Below are positions 7,168 through 15,758 of a stretch of 45,550 nucleotides of DNA, one piece after another; position 1 is the first letter of the stretch; every line of letters begins with the position of its first letter. A program made the position numbers and the translations under genes. The notes below the pieces were generated by a model. It was not told where the DNA came from and did not search any database. It worked only from the letters and a program-made list of their open reading frames with translations. The stretch is taken from the NCBI GenBank assembly GCA_910587835.1, contig CAJUNQ010000107.1, forward strand, positions 1 to 45,550, given 5' to 3'. Source of the stretch: an uncultured Oscillospiraceae bacterium. GTDB taxonomy: Bacteria > Bacillota > Clostridia > Oscillospirales > Acutalibacteraceae.

Positions 7168-8469
7168 ATGGTTTATTTCCCCCTTGTTTTTCTCTGCGTG
7201 TACGGTCTGTTCGTCAGTCTTTTGCGGGACCGCTACCGCATCTGGACGACTCTGGCGGTGATGACCGGGACCTATCTCCTGTCCCTGCTCCTGTCCTCCC
7301 TGCTCAAGGACAAGGCCGGCGGGCCGGCTCCAGCCTGGCAGGTTCCCTGCGCGGCTGGAATTGTGCTGTTTCTGGGAGCCTCTTTTTTCCTTCACAGCAA
7401 TAATCTGCTGCAAAAGCTGTTTGTCGCCATTCTCTCCCTGGCCAATTTTGCCTACTGCCTGCTGTTTATCCCCCTGTTTCTGGGGGCAATACCCTTTTCT
7501 ACCGCTGGGGCCTTGGGCGGGACGGTGTCCATTTTGGCCATGCTGCTGGTCTATCTGGTGACAGGCCTTTGCCTTTACAGGCCGCTTCAGCGGTTCAGCG
7601 AACGGGGCCCCTCTGTTTTTCTGGGGGGTATGCTGGTTCTCATGGGCTTTCACTATCTGCTGTGCCTGGGCAAGCTGGACGCCCTGTTTGGTGTGCGCAC
7701 TCCCACCCGCCGGCTTCTTCTGGCCACGGGCTTTTACTGCATTTTGATTTTCTGCTTCCGCAGCGTCTACCAGGCCGGCCGCTGGCAGGCCCGAAACGCC
7801 CGGGACGCTATGCAAGATCGGATGCTGGAAATGGAGTCTGGTGACTTTGTGGACATGATGGCCGCTGTGCGGGAGGTCCGCGCGGCCCAGAAATCAGGGG
7901 AATATGCCCTGGACACGGTGCTGGAGCTGCTGCGGGACCAGCAGCCGGAGAAGGTGCCCGTGTACATCAACATGGTAAAGCGCAACACCCAGCACAACCC
8001 CATTCTGTTCCGCTATCATGAAAACCCCTATCTCAACGCCGTAATTGCCACTAAGGCCGCATTCGCCACCCAGAATCAGATTGACTTTGAGTGCAATGCC
8101 CAGGACGCGGAGTGCCCCTTGAAAACCGCTGAGCTGTGCGTCATGGTCAACGAGCTGCTCACCCGGGCCTGCTTTGACGCCGCCGCCTTTGAGGGTCAAC
8201 GCCGCCTGCGGTTCACTGCCATTCCCGCTGAGGACAGCCTGCGTTTAGAGGCCGTCTACTCCGGCGCGCTGCCGGACAAGCCCCGCTTCTCCCTCTCCGG
8301 CAAAAAGCTCACAGACCTGTTTGCCTGGCTGTTTGACGACACGCCCCAGGAGAAGTCTGAGCTTCAGGGTCTGGACAGCACGGCGGAGATCGTGCTTGCC
8401 CACAGCGGCAGCCTGACTGTCTCTGGCACCGGCTCTGAGGTCATTCTCCGGGCCCTGCTGCGTTTCTGA
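7168..8469 (+). CDS. AgrC-like membrane sensor protein, degenerate GHKL kinase
   Basis: A 433-residue protein with about six hydrophobic helices in the first ~200 residues and a cytoplasmic C-terminal half. The latter resembles AgrC/GHKL sensor kinases: YHENPYLNAVIATKAAFATQ matches the region after the dimerisation helix, and MVNELLTRACFDAAAF sits where the N-box (NLLDNALEA type) belongs. The phospho-acceptor motif (RHDY type) is absent from the linker helix, and the G-box GxGLG is replaced by QGLDSTAEIV, so catalysis looks lost. It may bind a signal without phosphotransfer, or be a decaying kinase. No response regulator or agrD/agrB is adjacent. Starts considered: GTG 7159 and ATG 7168; AGGAG precedes both. 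Confidence 0.75.
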   Translation: MVYFPLVFLCVYGLFVSLLRDRYRIWTTLAVMTGTYLLSLLLSSLLKDKAGGPAPAWQVPCAAGIVLFLGASFFLHSNNLLQKLFVAILSLANFAYCLLFIPLFLGAIPFSTAGALGGTVSILAMLLVYLVTGLCLYRPLQRFSERGPSVFLGGMLVLMGFHYLLCLGKLDALFGVRTPTRRLLLATGFYCILIFCFRSVYQAGRWQARNARDAMQDRMLEMESGDFVDMMAAVREVRAAQKSGEYALDTVLELLRDQQPEKVPVYINMVKRNTQHNPILFRYHENPYLNAVIATKAAFATQNQIDFECNAQDAECPLKTAELCVMVNELLTRACFDAAAFEGQRRLRFTAIPAEDSLRLEAVYSGALPDKPRFSLSGKKLTDLFAWLFDDTPQEKSELQGLDSTAEIVLAHSGSLTVSGTGSEVILRALLRF

Positions 8470-8475
8470 CAATGA

Positions 8476-8511
8476 AAAGGGATATGCCTTGACAGAAAGG
8501 TATATCCCTTT
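8476..8511 (+). terminator. Stem-loop between the AgrC-like gene and the kinase gene
   Basis: AAAGGGATATGCC pairs with GGTATATCCCTTT (one G-T pair). There is no long T tract, so termination strength is uncertain. Confidence 0.5.
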
Positions 8512-8553
8512 ACAGTGTAGATTGCTTTTATTATACTACAAGGAGAGATTCCC

Positions 8554-9639
8554 ATGAAAATGACCACTGTTCCCCCACCGGTTCTTCAGGCCTTTGGCCT
8601 GGACCCCGCCTCCTCTTTGGAGAACATTCCCGGCGGCCACATCAACGACACCTTCCTGGCAGCAGGTCAATGGGTCCTGCAGCGCATCAACCACTTTGTG
8701 TTCCCCCACCCGGAGCACATTATGGAAAACATGGTGGGCGTCACCCAATTCCTCCGGGAGAAGGTCCTGGCCCGAGGCGGCAACCCGGACCGGGAGCTTT
8801 TGCAGGTAGTCTCCACCACCACCGGCGCCCCTTTCTATCGTGACGAGCAGGGCAACTACTGGCGTTGTACCCGCTATATTGACTCTGCTGCCTCCTATGA
8901 GACTCCCGACAGCCCTGCCATGCTTCAGGAGGCAGGCCGGGCCTTTGGGGACTTTCAGGCCATGCTCAGCGACTATCCTGCGGACAGCCTCCATGAAATC
9001 ATTCCCGATTTTCACAACACGCCGGTGCGGCTTCGCCAGTTAGAGGAGGCTGTCGCCGCTGATGCCAAGGGCCGTCTTGCCCAGGTGCAGGCTGAGCTGG
9101 ACTTTGCCCTGAGCCGCCGGGAGCACGCGGGGCTGCTCACCAGCCTGCTGGCCCAGGGGAAGCTCCCCCTGCGAGTCACCCATAATGACACGAAAATGAG
9201 CAATATTCTCTTTGACCAGGCCACCAGCCAGGCAGTCTGCGTAATCGACTTGGACACAGTGATGCCCGGCCTCACTGCCTACGACTTCGGCGACTCCATC
9301 CGCGCCGGCGCTTCTACCGCCGCCGAGGCTGAGACTGACCTGAGCAAGGTAAAATTCGACCTGCAACTGTTCCAGGCTTACACCCGGGGCTTCCTCTCTG
9401 CCGCCGGGGCCGCTCTGACAAGCACAGAACTTGACACCCTTCCGGATGGAGCCTGGACCATGACCTATGAGGTGGGCGTGCGCTTTTTGACCGACTACCT
9501 GAACGGAGACGTGTACTTCCGCACCTCCCACCCCCAGCAGAATCTGGACCGGGCCCGGAACCAGTTCCACCTGGTGAAGCAGATGGAGGAGTGCCGGGAG
9601 GAGATGGGCCGCATCGTCCGGGAGGCAGCCGGAGTGTAA
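8554..9639 (+). CDS. Phosphotransferase (APH/choline-kinase fold), N-acetylhexosamine 1-kinase-like
   Basis: A 361-residue soluble kinase of the aminoglycoside phosphotransferase superfamily. Catalytic loop THNDTKMSNILF (HND 210-212), then IDLDTVMPGLTAYDFGD (metal-binding Asp at 232-234, DFGD 244-247). The HNDTK and DLDTVMPG forms are those of NahK-type kinases that phosphorylate N-acetylhexosamines at C1 in mucin/milk sugar salvage. That would suit a gut organism, but no sugar genes flank it and the substrate is not proven. Start ATG with AAGGAGAG upstream. Single gene. Confidence 0.85.
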   Translation: MKMTTVPPPVLQAFGLDPASSLENIPGGHINDTFLAAGQWVLQRINHFVFPHPEHIMENMVGVTQFLREKVLARGGNPDRELLQVVSTTTGAPFYRDEQGNYWRCTRYIDSAASYETPDSPAMLQEAGRAFGDFQAMLSDYPADSLHEIIPDFHNTPVRLRQLEEAVAADAKGRLAQVQAELDFALSRREHAGLLTSLLAQGKLPLRVTHNDTKMSNILFDQATSQAVCVIDLDTVMPGLTAYDFGDSIRAGASTAAEAETDLSKVKFDLQLFQAYTRGFLSAAGAALTSTELDTLPDGAWTMTYEVGVRFLTDYLNGDVYFRTSHPQQNLDRARNQFHLVKQMEECREEMGRIVREAAGV

Positions 9640-10070
9640 GGCTCCCTGCCTTAACACACTGGGCACATCTCCTTCTTACCACTTATACTGTTGTCCTTTC
9701 CGGCCTGCTTCTCTGGTCGCTGTGTGGGGTGTCCATCCCCATAGAGTAGGGCCACATTTTCTTCAAGACTGCTGTCTACTTGGTTTTTTTTCTCTGCTGG
9801 CAATCTGGTCTGGCACTGTGGCTGGCGGTGTGGCCGGGCCTGCTGGCTGACAGGCAGCCCCGTCGACGCTTCAGGTTTCCTCTTTTCCCACTCTGCCTCC
9901 ACTGTCCTCTGGACCCCATACCTCCGGCAGCTTCCTTTTTGGAGCCTCTGCTCCCCCTGCCCTACCGTGCCCTCGGGGTGGCAAGCCTTTTCCCTTGCGG
10001 CCTGATCCTGCTGACAAGCGCGTGGCTTTTCCAAGGAAAAGCTGTTAAGTAACCTTCTTTTCTATAAAGC
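9640..10070. other. Gene-poor stretch, possible ORF remnants
   Basis: No convincing gene. A plus-strand frame 9780-10052 encodes a Trp/Leu/Pro-rich peptide (a hydrophobic start FFLCWQSGLALWLAVWPGLL) without a ribosome binding site. A minus-strand frame over the same bases is equally long and polar. Neither shows family motifs. The region may be a decayed gene. Confidence 0.4.
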
Positions 10071-10071
10071 A

Positions 10072-10105
10072 AAAGGCCTTCCCAGCCGGGAAGGCCTTTC
10101 CTTTT
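10072..10105. terminator. Strong bidirectional hairpin terminator
   Basis: AAAGGCCTTCCC (10072-10083) and GGGAAGGCCTTT (10088-10099) pair perfectly, with pyrimidine-rich sequence to the right and an A-rich left flank. Confidence 0.8.
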
Positions 10106-10374
10106 CTCTTTTCCGGGCTTTGCCTCTGTCAAAAATAGCATCAGCCTCGGTCCGTCTCACGAAAGACGGCATATCTCCAAACCGAACGAACTGACATAAA
10201 CAGAATACGCGGATTATGAACCAGCTTTTTACCGGCTTCCAGGGAAAAATCACAGATGACAGCACAAATCTGCCGATAAGCCACCTGCGAACACGATAAG
10301 AACACGCCCTAACGGCCACTGCGACGGCCCCTGTCAGGCATAACCGGGTAAACCGCTATTACAATAAGACAAGC
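10106..10374. other. Intergenic stretch downstream of ileS
   Basis: I see no gene or family motif here. A small stem CCGTCT/AGACGG occurs near 10151-10168. A minus-strand frame through it continues into the terminator and is considered spurious. Confidence 0.4.
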
Positions 10375-13300
10375 TTACACCTTCTCCACGCCGAAACTGG
10401 TGGCCTCCCCGTTCACATCCCACTGGGCTGTATAGCCTCCCAGCTGGCCGCAGACGCAGTCCTCTCCCAGCACCCCGGACAGAATCTCCTCCCGGTGCTT
10501 CTGCAGAATGGCCTCCACCTTCTCGCTGCCCTGGTGGTACACCCGGATGTGGTCTGTTACATAGAAGCCCGCATCCTTGCGCATAGACTGCAGCTTGCTG
10601 ACAATCTCCCGGACAAAGCCCTCCTCAATCAGCTCCTCTGTCAGGGCTGTGTCCAGCACCACAGTCAGGCCCCGGTCAGAGGCGGAGGTATAGCCCTCCT
10701 TCTGGGTGGTCTCAATCAGCAGCTCCTCCGGCGTCAGGTCAATGGCTCCCTCAGGCAAGGAAAGGTGCAAAACCCCATCCTTGTCAAGCTCTCTTTTGGC
10801 AGCGGAGCCGTCCAGCTGCTGCAAGGCCTGACGAATCGCCCCCAGCTGCTTGCCATACTTCTGGCCCAGCAGCCGCAGCTGGGGCTTGAAGCTGTAGGCC
10901 GTAAACTCTGACATATCCTCAAGGAAAGCAATCTCCTTTACATTCAGCTCCTGCCGGATAATATCCTGATACAGCTCGCCCAGACCGGCGTCCGCGTCTG
11001 TGCACAGGCGGCTCAGGGGCTGGCGGTTTTTCAGGCTGGCCTGGTTCCGGGCAGCCCGGCCCAAGGCAACGATCTTCAGCACCTCGTCCATATCCTGTTC
11101 CAGCTTTTTGTCCATCATACTCTCATCGCACACCGGGAACTGGCAAAGATGCACGCTCTCCGGTGCGCTGCTGTCCACCGAGCATACCAGATTGCGGTAA
11201 ATCTCCTCGCTCATAAAGGGAGCCATAGGGGCCAGCAGCTTGGCCACTGTCACAAGGGCAGTATAAAGGGTCATATAGGCTGCGGTCTTGTCGCTGGCCT
11301 CTCCCTGCACCCAGTAGCGCTCCCGGCTGCGGCGGACATACCAGTTAGAGAGCTCGTCCACAAAATCCTGCAGCACCCGGGCGGTCTCAGGCACATGGTA
11401 CTGAGAGAGCTGAGCGTCCACCTCCTGCACAGTGCTGTTCAGCCGGGACAGCAGCCAGCGGTCCATAACCGTCAGGGCGCAGTCCTCCAATTTGTACTGG
11501 GTGGGGTCAAAGCTGTCAATATTCGCGTAAAGAACAAAGAACGCATAGGTGTTCCAAAGCGTGGAGAAGAACTTCTTCTGCCCCTCCACCACGGTCTTTT
11601 TGCTGAAATTCTTGGGCAGCCAGGGGGCCGAGCAGGTGTAGAAGAACCACCGCAGGCTGTCCGCGCCAAAGGCTTCCAGAGCCTCCATGGGCTCCACCGC
11701 ATTGCCCTTTGACTTGGACATCTTCTTGCCCTCCTCATCCTGCACCAGGCCCATGACCAGCACATTTTCATAGGGGGACCGGTCAAACAGCAGGGTGGAG
11801 ATAGCCAGCAGGCTGTAGAACCAGCCCCGGGTCTGGTCCACGGCCTCAGAGATAAAGCTGGCCGGGAACTGGCTCTCAAACAACGCCTGGTTCTCAAAGG
11901 GGTAATGATACTGGGCAAAGGGCATAGAGCCGCTGTCAAACCAGCAGTCGATCACCTCAGGCACCCGGCGCATCTGCTGGCCGCAGTGGGGGCAGGTGAT
12001 GGTCACCTCGTCCACATAGGGCCGGTGAAGCTCAATGTCCTCCGGGCAGTTGGAGGACATTTCCCGCAGCTCGGCAATGCTGCCAATGGCGTGCCGGTGG
12101 CCGCACTGGCACTCCCAGATGTTGAGGGGGGTGCCCCAATACCGGTTGCGGCTCACGGCCCAGTCCTGCAAATTTTCCAGCCAGTCCCCAAAGCGGCCCT
12201 TGCCAATGCTCTCCGGCAGCCAGTGGACCGTGTTGTTGTTCCGAATCAGCTGGTCCTTCACCTTGGTCATCTCAATATACCAGCTCTCCCGGGCGTAGTA
12301 GATGAGAGGGGTGTCGCAGCGCCAGCAGAAGGGGTAGCTGTGCTCGAACTTGGGTGCGCTGAACAGCAGGCCACGGCTTTCCAGGTCCTTGAGAATCTCC
12401 TTGTCCGCGTCCTTGCAGAACACCCCGGGCCACTGGGTTTCAGCGGTCATCTGGCCCTTCTGGTCCACCAGCTGCACCAGGGGCAGGCCGTATTTGCGGC
12501 CCACCTTGGCGTCGTCCTCACCAAAGGCCGGGGCAATGTGCACAATGCCTGTGCCGTCTGTCAAGGTGACATAGTCGTCGCAGACCACATACCAGCAGCG
12601 CTCCTTGGGGCTGACAAAGCTGAACAGAGGCTCATACTCCTTGTTTTCCAAGTCCGCGCCCTTGTAGGTTTCCAAAACCCTATAGGTCCCCTCGCCCAGC
12701 ACCGTGTCGCACAGAGCCGCAGCCAGATAGTAGATGAACTGACCTGCCTCCGTCTTGTGCTCTACCTTCACATAGTCCTCCTTGGCATTGACGCACAGGG
12801 CCACATTGGAGGGCAGGGTCCAGGGGGTGGTGGTCCAGGCCAGAATATAAGCGTCCTCCCCTTTACACTTAAACCGGGCAATGGCCGAACGCTCCTTCAC
12901 ATCCTTATAGCCCTGGGCCACCTCGTGAGAGGAGAGGGGCGTGCCGCAGCGGGGGCAGTAGGGGACAATTTTGAAGCCCTTATACAGCAGGCCCTTGTCC
13001 CAAATCTGCTTCAAAGCCCACCATTCCGACTCAATATAGCTGTTCTCATAGGTGACATAGGGGTCCTCCATGTCGGCCCAAAAGCCGGTCGCCTTAGAGA
13101 AATCCTCCCACATGCCCTTATACTTCCACACGCTCTCCTTGCACTTCTGAATGAAGGGGGCAATGCCATACTCCTCGATCTGCTCCTTTCCGTTGATGTG
13201 CAAAAGCTTCTCCACTTCCAGCTCCACCGGCAGGCCGTGGGTATCCCAGCCGGCCTTGCGGCGCACCAGCCGGCCCTTCATGGTCCGGTAACGGGGGAAC

Positions 13301-13512
13301 AGGTCCTTGAACGCCCGGGTCTCCAAGTGGCCGATGTGAGGCTTGCCATTGGCCGTAGGGGGGCCGTCGTAGAAGACATAGGTAGGGCTTTCCTTCCGGG
13401 CCTCGACGCTTTTCTCAAAAATTTCCTGCTCGGTCCAGAACTTTACAGTCTCCTTTTCCCGCTCCACAAAGTTCATGTTCGCGGAGACTTCCCTGTATTT
13501 ACTCACTTTCAT
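10375..13512 (-). CDS. ileS: Isoleucyl-tRNA synthetase, IleRS2-type
   Basis: Class I synthetase of 1045 residues that charges tRNA-Ile and edits valine. HIGH appears intact in GKPHIGHLE (59-62) and the KMSKS loop as KKMSKSKGN. The entry motif YDGPPTANGKPHIGHLETRAFKD and the long C-terminal extension point to the eukaryote-like type 2 IleRS rather than the common bacterial type (DGPPYANG..HIGHALNK). Type 2 enzymes as a family are much less sensitive to mupirocin; that is known of the family and not shown here. The start chosen is the ATG at 13512 after AAAGGAAG; the frame is open to 13560, but that upstream ATG lies inside the T-box terminator. Confidence 0.93.
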   Translation of the reverse strand: MKVSKYREVSANMNFVEREKETVKFWTEQEIFEKSVEARKESPTYVFYDGPPTANGKPHIGHLETRAFKDLFPRYRTMKGRLVRRKAGWDTHGLPVELEVEKLLHINGKEQIEEYGIAPFIQKCKESVWKYKGMWEDFSKATGFWADMEDPYVTYENSYIESEWWALKQIWDKGLLYKGFKIVPYCPRCGTPLSSHEVAQGYKDVKERSAIARFKCKGEDAYILAWTTTPWTLPSNVALCVNAKEDYVKVEHKTEAGQFIYYLAAALCDTVLGEGTYRVLETYKGADLENKEYEPLFSFVSPKERCWYVVCDDYVTLTDGTGIVHIAPAFGEDDAKVGRKYGLPLVQLVDQKGQMTAETQWPGVFCKDADKEILKDLESRGLLFSAPKFEHSYPFCWRCDTPLIYYARESWYIEMTKVKDQLIRNNNTVHWLPESIGKGRFGDWLENLQDWAVSRNRYWGTPLNIWECQCGHRHAIGSIAELREMSSNCPEDIELHRPYVDEVTITCPHCGQQMRRVPEVIDCWFDSGSMPFAQYHYPFENQALFESQFPASFISEAVDQTRGWFYSLLAISTLLFDRSPYENVLVMGLVQDEEGKKMSKSKGNAVEPMEALEAFGADSLRWFFYTCSAPWLPKNFSKKTVVEGQKKFFSTLWNTYAFFVLYANIDSFDPTQYKLEDCALTVMDRWLLSRLNSTVQEVDAQLSQYHVPETARVLQDFVDELSNWYVRRSRERYWVQGEASDKTAAYMTLYTALVTVAKLLAPMAPFMSEEIYRNLVCSVDSSAPESVHLCQFPVCDESMMDKKLEQDMDEVLKIVALGRAARNQASLKNRQPLSRLCTDADAGLGELYQDIIRQELNVKEIAFLEDMSEFTAYSFKPQLRLLGQKYGKQLGAIRQALQQLDGSAAKRELDKDGVLHLSLPEGAIDLTPEELLIETTQKEGYTSASDRGLTVVLDTALTEELIEEGFVREIVSKLQSMRKDAGFYVTDHIRVYHQGSEKVEAILQKHREEILSGVLGEDCVCGQLGGYTAQWDVNGEATSFGVEKV

Positions 13513-13532
13513 CTTCCTTTCAAAATAAAAAT

Positions 13533-13785
13533 CCTCCGCCCCAAAACGGGACGAAGGCAATCTTCGCTATACCACCCATTTCGCCTATCCTGAGCCCATG
13601 GCCCCTCCAATACGCGTTCTGATAACGGCAGACGCCGGCGCACTTAATAGAGGCCCTTTCTCCATCCGGCCTTGTTCAGCTTGCGACTTCGGAGGGATGC
13701 GGGGCAAAGACCTGGGCACCGGTTCGCACCAACCACCGGCTCTCTGAGCCATTGTCAAAGCCCGCTTGTCTCCATCATTGTCTTT
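13533..13785 (-). promoter_or_regulatory. T-box leader (tRNA-Ile responsive) of ileS
   Basis: On the minus strand the T-box core GGGTGGTATAGCG (complement of 13565-13577) is followed by the terminator hairpin CCTTCGTCCC/GGGGCGGAGG and ATTTTTATTTT (complement of 13527-13557). Upstream, AGAGAGCCGG with GGTTGGTGCGAACC is the typical distal part of Stem I. A candidate AUC isoleucine specifier is the complement of 13696-13698. Uncharged tRNA-Ile would stabilise the antiterminator and switch ileS on. Confidence 0.9.
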
Positions 13786-13791
13786 AGCTGC

Positions 13792-13820
13792 ATTATAGCA
13801 TAGCAGGGCAGGAAAGTCAA
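13792..13820 (-). promoter_or_regulatory. ileS promoter
   Basis: TTGACT (complement of 13815-13820), 17 bp, TATAAT (complement of 13792-13797), just before the T-box. Confidence 0.85.
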
Positions 13821-13842
13821 GCTCCCTGCCGCAAAAGCTTGG

Positions 13843-14355
13843 TCATCCGGCCTTTACTCTCTCTCCATGGGCCTGAATGTACGCCGCCAGCCTGTCGAAC
13901 ATATCATTGCCAATGGGCAGCACCTGCCTGCCGTCCACGCTGGCCTTGTCCCCGCCGAACAGTGTAATCTGGCTGACCGCCGGTTCATCCCCGCCGAAAA
14001 CAATAACCAAGTTCATGCTCCTTCCATCATATCCCCTGCCTGAACTAAGGCTCCCCCTGGTCCAGGGCAGCAAATTCAAAAAAGAGGGCTGACATCTGCC
14101 CTCCCGCAGAATGTCTAAAATGGCCTGACGCTCCTCCCCTGTTCGCGCTTCCATCTGATAGAAGGCGTCACCAGGGCCACTCTCTTCCCCAGGAATGACT
14201 TCCCGATCAAGCGTCTGTAGATAGCAGGAGACCTCTTCCGCCTCCTCCAAGGGCCTTTTCAGCAAAGAGTCAAACCCTCGGGGCCAGAACCGCCACACAG
14301 CGACCACAGCTGCCAGCAGGGCCGCAGCCAGCAGCAGCCACCTTTTCCTGTTCAT
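13843..14355 (-). CDS. Membrane-anchored or exported protein of unknown function
   Basis: A 170-residue protein starting MNRKRWLLLAAALLAAVVAVW: basic N-terminus and one hydrophobic helix (6-22) with no lipobox, so it is a signal anchor or a signal peptide. The remainder is soluble with a mixed alpha/beta pattern (MNLVIVFGGDEPAVSQITLFGGDKASVDGR looks like a beta hairpin). I recognise no family. A GGGGAG ribosome binding site precedes the ATG. It lies between tuf and ileS as a single gene. Confidence 0.8.
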   Translation of the reverse strand: MNRKRWLLLAAALLAAVVAVWRFWPRGFDSLLKRPLEEAEEVSCYLQTLDREVIPGEESGPGDAFYQMEARTGEERQAILDILREGRCQPSFLNLLPWTRGSLSSGRGYDGRSMNLVIVFGGDEPAVSQITLFGGDKASVDGRQVLPIGNDMFDRLAAYIQAHGERVKAG

Positions 14356-14406
14356 CCTCTCCCCCCTCTACTTATATTATATGACAGTCCGCTCTCCCTG
14401 CCAATG

Positions 14407-14440
14407 ACAAAACAAAAGAAGGCCCCTGTTGCCAGGAGCC
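14407..14440 (-). terminator. tuf terminator
   Basis: Minus-strand hairpin GGCTCCTG-GCAA-CAGGGGCC followed by TTCTTTTGTTTTG, just after the tuf stop. Confidence 0.85.
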
Positions 14441-14461
14441 TCCCAGTAAGCAAAGTTTTGA

Positions 14462-15664
<1,203 letters not shown>

Positions 15665-15715
15665 TGGAAAATTGCCTCCTTGCAATATAAATTTGTCCTA
15701 GCTTTGCTTGCTATC

Positions 15716-15744
15716 ATCTTACCAAAAATCCTCTGAAAAATCAA
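15716..15744 (-). promoter_or_regulatory. Internal tuf promoter
   Basis: TTGATT (complement of 15739-15744), 17 bp, TAAGAT (complement of 15716-15721) in the 94-nt gap between fusA and tuf. This would let tuf be made in excess over fusA. Confidence 0.65.
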
Positions 15745-15758
15745 GGGATATTTGATTT

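Noticed and set aside
9780..10052. 90-codon hydrophobic plus-strand frame
   Set aside because: No ribosome binding site or recognisable motif; kept only as a note in the gap entry.
13513..13560. Sixteen-codon N-terminal extension of ileS (MPSSRFG...)
   Set aside because: It would start inside the T-box terminator stem; a start after it is more likely.
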